64,000 bases of DNA from Vacuolonema iberomarrocanum LEGE 07170 (GTDB taxonomy: Bacteria; Cyanobacteriota; Cyanobacteriia; Elainellales; Elainellaceae): assembly GCA_015207365.1 (NCBI GenBank), contig JADEXA010000016.1, positions 1 through 64,000 on the forward strand, in the 5' to 3' direction. The translations under genes and the position numbers were made by a program. Shown here piece after piece: positions 7,558 through 15,166 of the stretch. Position 1 is the stretch's first letter. Every line of letters begins with the position of its first letter. The notes beneath the pieces are model-generated. The model was given only the letters and a program-made list of their open reading frames with translations. It had not been told where the DNA came from and did no database searches.

Positions 7558-9027
7558 CTACTCTAAGGGCGGTTCCAAGTCTTGAATCGCTTGCGATCGC
7601 CGTTCTTCCAGCCGCAACACCAGTTCGGCATGAACCTCCCGCGTAATGGGGTAGAAGTAAGCCAGCGCCAGGCCGATCGCCAGCACGAATGCCGGGACAG
7701 GCCCCACCAACAGCCGGATCGCCAGGAGGGCAGAGGCGGGCTGCTCGGGAGCCACCTGTCCAGCGGTGGTTGTTAAAAACCCCGAAACCTCCAATACTTG
7801 CCCCACCAAAAACAATCCCATCGCCAGCGCCAGCTTTTGGAGTAAGACCATGAAGCTATAGAACACCCCCTCGCGCCGCTGTCCCGTTTCCCATTCGTCG
7901 AGCTCAATCACATCGGGCAGCATCGACCAGGGAATGAGATAGGCGGTGGAGACGCCCAATCCTGCCATCACCGCCAGCCCATACATCATCCCCACCTGCC
8001 CCGGTTGCAGGAGAAACAGGCCAATCTGCGCCACAATCCAAATGCCCGTTCCAATGAAGTAGACGACACGCTTACCAATCCTGCGGCTGACTGCGCTCCA
8101 GACAAACAGCATGGCTAGACCCGTGACCTGTACGGCAATGACAACCAGGGTAAAGTCTTGCTGCGAGCCCCCCATCCAATCCTGCACAAAGTAGGGAATG
8201 ATGGTGACGGTATTCTGGACGGCTAGCCAGGAGCAGAGATAAATCCCGATTACATAGAGAAAGGCGCGATTGCGGAAGGCAATGCGAATCTGTTCACGGA
8301 AGCGTAGGGGAGGAGCCTGGGGCTTGGCAAGGCGATCGCGCTCCATTTCGATGACCCGCCGCTTGGTTCCCCAAACGCAGAGGAATAGGGGTACAACGGA
8401 GAGGATGGCGCACAGGAGCCCGAGGAGGAAGTATTGCGATCGCGCTTCTGTCGGCCCGAATTGGAAAATGGCCAGGGCGATGATCAGCGAAAGAATGCTA
8501 CCGCCAATGGAGAAGGCAAAGCGGAAGCTGTTGAGGCTCGTGCGCTCGTCATAGTCATGGGTGATTTCCGCCGTCAGCGCTGTATAGGGCAAGTTGACGA
8601 TGGTGTAGAAGGTGTTGAAGATAACGGCGATCGCCAGATAATAGGCCACCAGCGACCATTGGTTGACGCTAGGTTCTGTGCTGAACTGAGGGACGACCCA
8701 TTGCAAACAGAAGAACAGCCCAAATGGCACTGCCCCCCACAACATCCAAGGTAAGCGGCGTCCTAGCTTGCTTTTGGTGCGATCGCTCACCCAACCCACC
8801 ATTGGGTCGTTGAAGGCATCCCAGATCTTCCCCAGCATCAACAAGCTGCCTGCAATCCCTGGACTCAAACCTGCGACATTCGTGAAAAAAATCAGCAGGA
8901 ATACGCCCAAGATGTTGGCCGTAATCGCTGGTCCCAGATCTCCTGCGCCATAGGCCAGCTTGGTGATGAAGTTTAGCTTTTCTGACGGATGCTCGACGAT
9001 ACCTTGCGGCGTGGTTGAATCAGTCAT
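7558..9027 (-). CDS. GPH-family (MelB-like) MFS sugar:cation symporter
   Basis: Start chosen at ATG 9027 (MTDSTTPQG); the open frame begins 10 codons earlier. About 489 residues with 12 predicted membrane helices. Signature loop between TM2 and TM3: GKIWDAFNDPMVGWVSDRTKSKLGRRLPW, the GPH/MelB pattern, where the Asp residues take part in cation binding. A second family block, IPWSMLPDVIELDEWETGQRREG, precedes the late helices. Probably imports a glycoside or pentose in the inner membrane; substrate unknown, and no glycosidase is adjacent. Confidence 0.88.
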   Translation of the reverse strand: MTDSTTPQGIVEHPSEKLNFITKLAYGAGDLGPAITANILGVFLLIFFTNVAGLSPGIAGSLLMLGKIWDAFNDPMVGWVSDRTKSKLGRRLPWMLWGAVPFGLFFCLQWVVPQFSTEPSVNQWSLVAYYLAIAVIFNTFYTIVNLPYTALTAEITHDYDERTSLNSFRFAFSIGGSILSLIIALAIFQFGPTEARSQYFLLGLLCAILSVVPLFLCVWGTKRRVIEMERDRLAKPQAPPLRFREQIRIAFRNRAFLYVIGIYLCSWLAVQNTVTIIPYFVQDWMGGSQQDFTLVVIAVQVTGLAMLFVWSAVSRRIGKRVVYFIGTGIWIVAQIGLFLLQPGQVGMMYGLAVMAGLGVSTAYLIPWSMLPDVIELDEWETGQRREGVFYSFMVLLQKLALAMGLFLVGQVLEVSGFLTTTAGQVAPEQPASALLAIRLLVGPVPAFVLAIGLALAYFYPITREVHAELVLRLEERRSQAIQDLEPPLE

Positions 9028-9280
9028 AATGGCAGCTCTTGCAATGGCAGGGGGCAAAGGAGTGAATCCAGCATCTCACGAGTCGTCGTCGTTGTACCAT
9101 GCTCTCCTTTACGGAGAAGCGGATCAGGCGATGAAGGGTGGAGGAATCAAATGTTTTCGAAACGTCCGGCAAGCGTATCGTAGACCGTTCGACTATTAAT
9201 GGTTCGATTATTAATGGATAGATAATGAATGGATGAGGGATGAGATCCATTCGCCTAGAACCCCCACCCATCATTTTTGA

Positions 9281-9372
9281 CAGGACTTACGCGTTTTGTT
9301 GATGGTGTGGCCGCGTCGCGGCCACACCATCAACGAGTTCAATCAGGACTCAGCAACTTCTGCGGAAGTCCT
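9281..9372. repeat. palindromic element family B, copy B2
   Basis: Outer arms CAGGACTTACGC / GCGGAAGTCCT; inner perfect stem TTGATGGTGTGGCCGCG / CGCGGCCACACCATCAA. Family members share outer arms and keep the stem paired even where its sequence differs. Confidence 0.85.
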
Positions 9373-9390
9373 ATTTGAAACGCCGATGCT

Positions 9391-9435
9391 ACAAAAAATC
9401 AAAAAATGATCGAGTTTTGGTTTTCATAGAATTGG
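9391..9435. repeat. partial palindromic family A copy (A8)
   Basis: ACAAAAAATCAAAAAATGATCGAGTTTTGGTTTTCATAGAATTGG is the right arm of family A, as also seen at 15030-15066; the left arm and stem are missing. Confidence 0.5.
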
Positions 9436-9591
9436 GATGACCCGACCGAGATTAGGTCAGCAACCTATTACGAATGCGATTGAGAATTGCCATCCCCTGT
9501 ATTATTGATTCTTAATCACCTGTGCCCTGTATCTAAGGTCATGGGTTGCCAGTTCCATAATCGTCATTGTCTAAACGTTATGGATCTAGCA

Positions 9592-9682
9592 CAGGACTTA
9601 CGCAAAACTTGCGTCATCCTGAGTAAATTCGTTGATTTTGTGGCCGCGTCGCGGCCACAAAATCAACAAAATGCGTCAGTCC
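9592..9682. repeat. palindromic element family B, copy B3
   Basis: Inverted relative to B2: CAGGACTTACGCAAAACTTGCGTCATCCTGAG at the left and AATGCGTCAGTCC at the right. Inner stem GTTGATTTTGTGGCCGCG / CGCGGCCACAAAATCAAC. It lies 68 bp before the phosphoribosyltransferase gene and explains the spurious open frame at 9487-9693. Confidence 0.85.
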
Positions 9683-9749
9683 AGTGGCAATAGTCTGGGC
9701 ATCGCGACCCTCTCCCTACCCTCTACTTTTTTAATTTCCATAGCCTCCC

Positions 9750-10274
9750 ATGTCCGATCTCTACGTCAGTTGGTCTGATTATCACCAAAAAGTTGAAACC
9801 CTTGCCCTCAAGGTTTATGAGTCAAATTGGCAGTTTAACCAGATCGTCTGTCTGGCCAAAGGAGGTTTGCGGGTCGGCGACATTCTTGCGCGGATTTATG
9901 AACAACCCCTGGCTATTCTCTCTACATCCTCCTATGGAGGGCCGAACAACCAGGTGCGCGGCTCTGTCACTTTCTCCCAGGATTTGTCGAAAACCACGGC
10001 AAACTTGGGCAGCCATGTGCTGTTGGTCGATGATCTAGTGGACTCAGGCGTCACCCTCAAGCGCAGCATCGAGTGGTTGCAACTGCGCTATGGCTTCTAC
10101 ATTGACGAAATTCGCTCGGCGGTGCTGTGGTACAAAAATTGCTCTGTGATTGAACCGGATTACTACGTAGACTATCTGCCCGATAATCCCTGGATTCATC
10201 AGCCGTTTGAAAAATATGAGCAGATGAGTGCGAAGGAGTTAGCAGAGTCGCTCAAAGCACCATCCGGTCAGTAA
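9750..10274 (+). CDS. phosphoribosyltransferase domain protein
   Basis: A 174-residue protein with the type I PRTase fold. The PRPP-binding loop is VLLVDDLVDSGVTL at residues 90-103 (two acids, then D-S-G), and FNQIVCLAKGGLRVGDILA near residue 30 is the PPi loop region. It resembles the xanthine-guanine/hypoxanthine class, but the purine-contact C-terminus is not diagnostic (YLPDNPWIHQPFEKYE). Probably salvages a purine base in the cytoplasm; could also be a regulatory PRTase. Single gene. Confidence 0.8.
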   Translation: MSDLYVSWSDYHQKVETLALKVYESNWQFNQIVCLAKGGLRVGDILARIYEQPLAILSTSSYGGPNNQVRGSVTFSQDLSKTTANLGSHVLLVDDLVDSGVTLKRSIEWLQLRYGFYIDEIRSAVLWYKNCSVIEPDYYVDYLPDNPWIHQPFEKYEQMSAKELAESLKAPSGQ

Positions 10275-10330
10275 TGCTCAAAGGCTTTTAGCACAGGTCG
10301 CAGGAGCTTCCGGGTCGCAGAATTCAACGG

Positions 10331-10357
10331 GTCGCAGAATCCAGGGATGATTTTTTG
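10331..10357. repeat. partial palindromic family G copy (G3)
   Basis: GTCGCAGAATCCAGGGATGATTTTTTG is the left half of the element whose full copies are at 11671 and 11776. It lies immediately downstream of the caspase-like gene's stop. Confidence 0.5.
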
Positions 10358-10373
10358 TGCTCGGCTCTCGAAC

Positions 10374-11627
10374 CTACTGCCAGGAGCCGCTTTCGCAGTT
10401 GATAAGGCGATCGATGGTGGCGATCGCCTCTTGATCGCCGCTCTCCCGAATCTGTGACTCCATCGCGATATTCAGCAACTCCAGGCGCACGCGCTCCAGA
10501 TAGGTGAGGGGAATAGAGCCCAACGCCCACTGGCTCTGCAATGCTTGTTGACTGGCCATGTAGGGCTGAGATACCAGCCCCAGTTCCTGCGCCAACCCTT
10601 CCACCACATACTGCTGCTCTGGGCGTGCCGTTTCCAGAATCGACTGCATCGGCTGGCTCAGAATTTCGTCTTGGAGTGCCAACGTTGCCCGTTCTTGCAG
10701 CCAGACCTCCAGGGTCGAAACAGGTAAGTCGGTGGTTTCTCCATCCACCTTAGAAAAGGCATGAGCTTCGGCATAGGCTACGCGCCCGTCCTCGTTGTAG
10801 TCTGCCGAGGCCACAGGGGTGCCGGTGCGATCGATTCCGCTCAACCCAGCAAAAAAGCTGGAACTGTAGTCGCGATAGTCGGCCTCATTTACCTCTGGGG
10901 TACAGCCGACAGAGGGCAACGTCCGCAATGTGGCGAAGAAGCCACAGCGATCTTGTTCGGCCAAGCCTTGGGACGGTTGTCCGTCGGTATAAATCAAATT
11001 GGCGAAGGAACCGGAATAGCATTGCGCCATCATGCTGACAACGGGGGTATCAGCGGGAAGCTGGTCGAAGGTCTGCGCCAGATCTTGCACCGAGACATAT
11101 TGATCTCCCCACAACAGCATGTAGTTGTTGTTCAGGTTGCGATTATTTCGAGCACCATGCCCGGTGAAGTAAAAGAACAACGGACGCGGCTCCTCGTGGC
11201 TAGAAGTGAGGGTTTGCCCAACCCAGGATTGCAGGTTAGCAAACGTTGAGGCACCCAGTAAGTGAGGAATTTCGGGGACTTTGAAGCGAATTTGCCCCTG
11301 GGGGTCGAGGTAGCGGATCGTGGCTTCGCCGCTGTTGCCATTGGCGAAAAAGACACTGGCGTCGGCAGGGTCATAGCCCATCGCCTGCAACGTTCGCTGG
11401 AAATAGAGGACGTTCTTCTCTAGGGCAATTTCGTTATAGCTGGGCGCACCGCCCCCCGCCATCACCAAAAAGTTGGTCGCGTTGGTTCCGTTGGTCGCGT
11501 TGCAGGGTGCTGCCAGGGGCTCCGCCACTTCAACAACATCCCGTGCCGCAACGGATACCCCTAAACCCATGACCAAGCCGCTGGCAAGCCCTAGAAACAA
11601 GCGAATTCCGTTGAATGCTGCCGCCAT
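10374..11627 (-). CDS. secreted caspase/legumain-like (peptidase C13-type) cysteine peptidase with EF-hand loop
   Basis: Start chosen at ATG 11627 (MAAAFNGIRLFLGLASG), with GGAG 8 bases upstream; the open frame to 11771 is made of repeat G1. 417 residues. Residues 1-28 form a signal peptide (cleavage near SVAA-RD). Clan CD catalytic dyad: His157 in FFYFTGHGARNN and Cys203 in VVSMMAQCYSGS. Residues 276-287 (DYNEDGRVAYAE) fit an EF-hand calcium loop with ligands at positions 1, 3, 5 and 12. The C13 family includes legumain, which cleaves after Asn/Asp. It sits downstream of the hydroxylase fusion on the same strand, with two family G palindromes between. A processing role for its Asp-rich neighbours is inference. 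Confidence 0.78.
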   Translation of the reverse strand: MAAAFNGIRLFLGLASGLVMGLGVSVAARDVVEVAEPLAAPCNATNGTNATNFLVMAGGGAPSYNEIALEKNVLYFQRTLQAMGYDPADASVFFANGNSGEATIRYLDPQGQIRFKVPEIPHLLGASTFANLQSWVGQTLTSSHEEPRPLFFYFTGHGARNNRNLNNNYMLLWGDQYVSVQDLAQTFDQLPADTPVVSMMAQCYSGSFANLIYTDGQPSQGLAEQDRCGFFATLRTLPSVGCTPEVNEADYRDYSSSFFAGLSGIDRTGTPVASADYNEDGRVAYAEAHAFSKVDGETTDLPVSTLEVWLQERATLALQDEILSQPMQSILETARPEQQYVVEGLAQELGLVSQPYMASQQALQSQWALGSIPLTYLERVRLELLNIAMESQIRESGDQEAIATIDRLINCESGSWQ

Positions 11628-11670
11628 GCCAATTGCTCCAAGTGACGTTGCCCCGATCATAGCCGGGGAA

Positions 11671-11781
11671 GAGAGAAAAATGGGGGTTGCAGAATCCGCG
11701 TATGATTTTTTTTCGAGAAGCGGCGTATCCAAGCCGCTTCTCGAAAAAAAAATTATACCTTTAGCCAGCAATACCGAAAAA
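11671..11781. repeat. palindromic element family G, copy G1
   Basis: Flanks GAAAAATGGGGGTTGCAGAATCC and GCAATACCGAAAAATGG; central stem TTTTTTTCGAGAAGCGGC / GCCGCTTCTCGAAAAAAA. Abuts G2 with a shared GAAAAATGG junction. Confidence 0.75.
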
Positions 11782-11882
11782 TGGGGGGTTGCTGATTGGG
11801 GGGATGATTTTTTGAGAAGGAGCGCGTATTACGCGCTCCTTCTCAAAAAATCATCCCTGGATTCTGCAATACCGAAAAATGG
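11776..11882. repeat. palindromic element family G, copy G2, with a perfect 28-bp stem
   Basis: Positions 11801-11857 form a perfect 28-bp inverted repeat around one base (stem core GAGAAGGAGCGCGTA). Flanks match G1, but the inner stem sequence is different from G1's and still perfectly paired. May terminate transcription between the fusion gene and the peptidase gene. Confidence 0.8.
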
Positions 11883-11935
11883 AATCACAGAGACACAGAG
11901 GGCATGGAGAAGGAACAACTCCAACCATCTCCCCT

Positions 11936-14368
11936 TCACTCGTCACGATTTGGCTTTACATCAAAAATCAGATGAATCCGCCAATCATCAGACTCGTTAT
12001 AGGCTTGGTGCGGTTCTTTGTTGTTGAACCACCAGCATTCGCCTGGGTGCATTCGTACCCATTCGTCCCTTGCCGCCAGGACGCTCCCAGTCGAGCTGTG
12101 GAGGACGAGGTGGTAGCGATCGCGCACCCGGTAATACTCCCCCTGATCAATGTGCGGATATACCCGCCCTTGGGGAGCCAGGCGAACTAACGTGACGCGC
12201 CCTAGCTCGCCGGAACGAGCTGCTGCAAATTGCTCGGCCCATGCCAGCACAACCGGGAATTTATTGGCCATGCGGGTGCGGTGGCTCGGGTGGACATCAT
12301 TGCCACTGGTGACGCCGGGTGGGAAAGGTTTGACGGCACTGCGGAGATAGATGGTGTTGGTTTCCCGTTGCACCTTGACCTTGTCCTGACGGCTGGTGTC
12401 GTAGAGCCAAAGGACTTCGTTCGCCCTGATTTCATCCAGCAAAGGCTGAATGTCGACGGCAGGGTCGATGAGCCGAAAGTAGGTCAGCTGGCGGCGAGCC
12501 TCACCATCAATAATAGGAATGGAATCGAGAGAAAAGGGTTGCGGATCAGGCTCAGGTGGTGGCTCAGGCGTGCGATCGCCCTCAATCTCAACACCCTTAC
12601 GAATGTTGGCAGGGGGATGATCAGGATTGGGCGAGAAGGGAGGCGCGATCGCCTCTGCAAACTCTGGCAAAGGTTCTAGCTTCAGCAATGCCATCAGGCA
12701 ATGTTGCACATTGTCGACCCGAATGACATTGTCATAGACCGTGGTGCGAAGGCCGCCATGCACCGAGGCCGTTTTTGAAACGTAGAATAGGTCTAACTCA
12801 TCGCGGAACTGCAATTGCCGGACGCTGCGCAGCCCCCGCCAAATCGCCTGTTGGTAGGCCTGAGCACGGGTAGGATCTTCCTCCTTTACCGCCAATTGAT
12901 AGGCATCGACCAAGCCTTCCAGGTACACGCCAGTGGAAGAGGCATGGGGTGGCCCATAGGGTTTATCCGGATCGTAGAAGCGTCCCTGAACGTCGGCATA
13001 CTGCATACCTTCCCACTGCTGCATGGGTAGCAGCCAGTCATTCATCTCGAAAATAAAGTCGAGGAACTGGCGATCGCCCGTTTCCCGATACAGCAGCGCA
13101 TAGGCTTGAGTATGCCAGGGGATAAACGCTGGATTGCGATTCTGCAAATGCCAGTCTTTGTAATAACGGAAGCTGGCATAGCATTTTTCGAGCAACGTCG
13201 CGTCATGGGTGTGGCAATAGAGCGAAGCCCAGAATAGCAGCGCTTCGCCGGGATAAAAGTTTTGGTTGTCGTTGCGATCGCTCGGCTTATAAAAGCTCTG
13301 GAACGACCCATCTTCATGCCAGAGGGTATCGATGGTGGCGCAGAGGCGATCGAAGGTTTCGGTATAGGGTGTGGCGATCGTCGCAGAGTCAGAATATTCC
13401 AGCAGCGCCAGAGCGGCCAGCGCCACCGCTCCCAGTTTGACCTTGCCGTCATATTCCACAAACCCCAGGCCATTCTCCTCGCGGTAGAACTGCTTGAGGT
13501 TGTACTGTAGGTTTTGGGTGGCTAGGGTTTGATGCTCAGGCTTACCCGTGGATTTGGCATAGCGGATGAGGCAGAGGGTCGCCATGAATTGCCGAATTAG
13601 GTTGTTGACATTCGACTCTTCCCCTCGACTAGGAAAGTATTTGTAAACCATGCGCCCGTCGAGCTGCACCTGCCGCAGCATCCACTGGCCCATACAGAGG
13701 GTCATGTCTTGCAGCACGTTGCCCGATAGTTTTTCGTAAGGGACGACGCGGTTACCCCGATGCAGGGTTGTGGCCGTGACCTGCGGAGCCAGATGAATCA
13801 ATAGCTGCCGTGCCTCGAAGGATTGGATGGTGCCGCCATTGCGCCAAAACACCTCAGGAGAAAGCGAAAGATGGGTAAGGAAGCGCTCGAACGCGCTGCC
13901 AAAGCTGAGGTTGCTGGCAATCATGCGAGTGGGACTGTAGCGACCGATATGGTCTTTGTATTGCACCTCGATGCCACGAATGCCGCGATGGACATTGGCC
14001 AGTTGGTGGGCAAATTGTGCCGGATCAACCAGACGGTAGCTATGGGTCAAACAGAGCTCAATGGTGTCGATGCCGTGCTGCTTGGATTTGGCCGTAGTAG
14101 AGAGATAGGCGATCGCATCCTCCACCACATTGCCCAGCAGATGCCCTAACTCCAGGTCGTAGCACCAGTAGGAGCGGCGCATCTGCCCCCCTTCTCGCAG
14201 GGCTACGTAGGTTGCCCCCAGACAGGGCACTGGCGGCTGGGGAGAAGCATCCCCTGCGATCGCCAGATAGGCCATCTGAGACAGGCGCGCATCGTCCAGG
14301 TCGAGACAAGTTTTGATCTGACCTGTCGAAGCGGAAGCGGTTGTGGATGAAGGATTGCGAACACCCAT
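11936..14368 (-). CDS. AMMECR1-like / alpha-alpha toroid / aspartyl-asparaginyl beta-hydroxylase fusion
   Basis: An 810-residue protein with three regions. Residues ~25-210 look AMMECR1-like (GATYVALREGGQMRRSYW, later IEVQYKDHIGRYSPTRM). Residues ~215-590 form repeated helical hairpins with WMLRQ, WHEDGSFQSFY, FYPGEALLFWASLY and WHTQAYALLYRETGD, as in six-hairpin (glycosidase or epimerase-type) toroids. Residues ~620-810 are a 2-oxoglutarate/Fe(II) Asp/Asn hydroxylase domain: His739-x-Asp741 in VYPHIDQGEYYR, distal His787 in NNKEPHQAYN and Arg797 in DDWRIHLIFDV. A Pro-rich linker (PEPPPEPDPQP) joins the last two. No signal peptide. It starts 54 bp after the stop of the GD-repeat gene, so it is probably co-transcribed. 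The GD/RTX proteins being its substrates is inference. Confidence 0.75.
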   Translation of the reverse strand: MGVRNPSSTTASASTGQIKTCLDLDDARLSQMAYLAIAGDASPQPPVPCLGATYVALREGGQMRRSYWCYDLELGHLLGNVVEDAIAYLSTTAKSKQHGIDTIELCLTHSYRLVDPAQFAHQLANVHRGIRGIEVQYKDHIGRYSPTRMIASNLSFGSAFERFLTHLSLSPEVFWRNGGTIQSFEARQLLIHLAPQVTATTLHRGNRVVPYEKLSGNVLQDMTLCMGQWMLRQVQLDGRMVYKYFPSRGEESNVNNLIRQFMATLCLIRYAKSTGKPEHQTLATQNLQYNLKQFYREENGLGFVEYDGKVKLGAVALAALALLEYSDSATIATPYTETFDRLCATIDTLWHEDGSFQSFYKPSDRNDNQNFYPGEALLFWASLYCHTHDATLLEKCYASFRYYKDWHLQNRNPAFIPWHTQAYALLYRETGDRQFLDFIFEMNDWLLPMQQWEGMQYADVQGRFYDPDKPYGPPHASSTGVYLEGLVDAYQLAVKEEDPTRAQAYQQAIWRGLRSVRQLQFRDELDLFYVSKTASVHGGLRTTVYDNVIRVDNVQHCLMALLKLEPLPEFAEAIAPPFSPNPDHPPANIRKGVEIEGDRTPEPPPEPDPQPFSLDSIPIIDGEARRQLTYFRLIDPAVDIQPLLDEIRANEVLWLYDTSRQDKVKVQRETNTIYLRSAVKPFPPGVTSGNDVHPSHRTRMANKFPVVLAWAEQFAAARSGELGRVTLVRLAPQGRVYPHIDQGEYYRVRDRYHLVLHSSTGSVLAARDEWVRMHPGECWWFNNKEPHQAYNESDDWRIHLIFDVKPNRDE

Positions 14369-14422
14369 AGTTTTCGTTTTCTTAGCTATTGCCTCTGTCG
14401 TTCTATTTTGCTTATTGATACG

Positions 14423-14797
14423 TTACCAGTACCAATCACCATCACCATCACCATCACCATCACCATCGCCGTCGCCATCGCCGTCGCCGTCCCCATCACC
14501 CCAATCGCCATCGCCATCACCGTCGCCGTCGCCGTCGCCGTCGCCATCACCGTCGCCCCAATCGCCGTCGCCATCACCCCAGGAGGCGATCGCCTCTTGA
14601 GAGGAGGAATTTGGGGTATCGAGCATCGTAACATCTAGGGCTTCTGAGGTCGTTGTCGTTTCGGCTGCGTTCAGCGTCGAGGTTAGCATCTCTGCTGAAG
14701 GATTGACTGTTCTGAAGGACAGATGGGCGATCGCCCGTGCTGTCGCAACGCCAAACAGAGAGGCCAATGTAAGAAGAAGGAGAAATTTGGGTTTCAT
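14423..14797 (-). CDS. secreted poly-(Gly-Asp) protein with Trp punctuation
   Basis: 124 residues; ATG 14797. Residues 1-24 are a clear signal peptide (MKPKFLLLLTLASLFGVATA). A Thr/Ser-rich spacer follows (TTTTSEALDVTMLDTPNSSS). From residue ~74 to the end the protein is GD dipeptides interrupted by Trp: WGDGDGDW, a longer GD run, W, a longer GD run, then the terminus GDWYW. Layout (signal, spacer, low-complexity Gly-rich tail with aromatics) recalls cyanobacterial GrrA-type precursor proteins, but no radical SAM GrrM gene is present in the window. It ends 54 bp before the hydroxylase fusion gene. The DNA is a 6-bp tandem repeat, so length is likely variable between strains. Function unknown. 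Confidence 0.8.
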   Translation of the reverse strand: MKPKFLLLLTLASLFGVATARAIAHLSFRTVNPSAEMLTSTLNAAETTTTSEALDVTMLDTPNSSSQEAIASWGDGDGDWGDGDGDGDGDGDGDGDGDWGDGDGDGDGDGDGDGDGDGDGDWYW

Positions 14798-14928
14798 AGT
14801 TTCTTTCGCAGAAAATGGACTGAAGGTAATTCTCGTGCAAAGGTTCTATGCAGTTTTGCGAACGTTAAACGCGCCCCAAAGATGCCAGCATTTACTGCAT
14901 CTTTCTGGAAGCCATCGTAGGCAAGAAA

Positions 14929-14945
14929 GTTAACGGAAATATGAC
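14929..14945 (-). promoter_or_regulatory. possible operator shared with the RTX genes (copy 1)
   Basis: On the minus strand: GTCATATTTCCGTTAAC, 132 bp before the GD-protein start. Similar strings lie upstream of two RTX genes (18544-18567 and 20203-20228). Similarity is by eye over about 17 bases. Confidence 0.35.
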
Positions 14946-14973
14946 ACAAACTCCCTCCAAAAGTTTTTGTCAT

Positions 14974-15066
14974 TTCAATTTGCTAAGAATCAAAACCCGA
15001 TTATTTTTTGCCCCTCTGTACCGTTGGAGGTGCAAAAAATGTCGAGTTTTGGTTTCCATAGAATTG
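14974..15066. repeat. palindromic element family A, copy A7
   Basis: Left TTTCAATTTGCTAAGAATCAAAACCCGATTA, central TTTTTTGCCCCTC / GGAGGTGCAAAAAA, right CGAGTTTTGGTTTCCATAGAATTGA. It lies between RTX1 and the GD-protein gene. Confidence 0.65.
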
Positions 15067-15077
15067 ATATCAAAAGG

Positions 15078-15105
15078 AAAAGGGCAGCTAGACCAGCCGC
15101 CCCTG
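15078..15105 (-). terminator. weak hairpin after RTX1
   Basis: GGGCAGCT / AGCCGCCC with a short loop. On the minus strand it is followed by TTTTCC TTTT. It is 62 bp beyond the RTX1 stop. The stem is imperfect, so the call is tentative. Confidence 0.35.
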
Positions 15106-15166
15106 AGACGAACACAAACATGACTGAAGTGAGCAAACTTACCCTAGTAACGAAAGGATTGCGACT

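Noticed and set aside
9487..9693. 68-codon frame before the phosphoribosyltransferase
   Set aside because: Runs through palindromic element B3; sequence is repeat-derived.
11473..12027. 184-codon plus-strand frame
   Set aside because: Antisense to the peptidase start and made of G1/G2 hairpins.
14440..14575. CRISPR array (short regular repeats)
   Set aside because: 6-bp coding repeats without spacers; no cas genes in the window.
14343..14600. plus-strand Ser-Pro (SP)n frame; similar frames at 17979 and 19716
   Set aside because: Complement of GD hexamer repeats; any frame stays open in such an array. The minus strand has the signal peptide, RTX domains and start signals.
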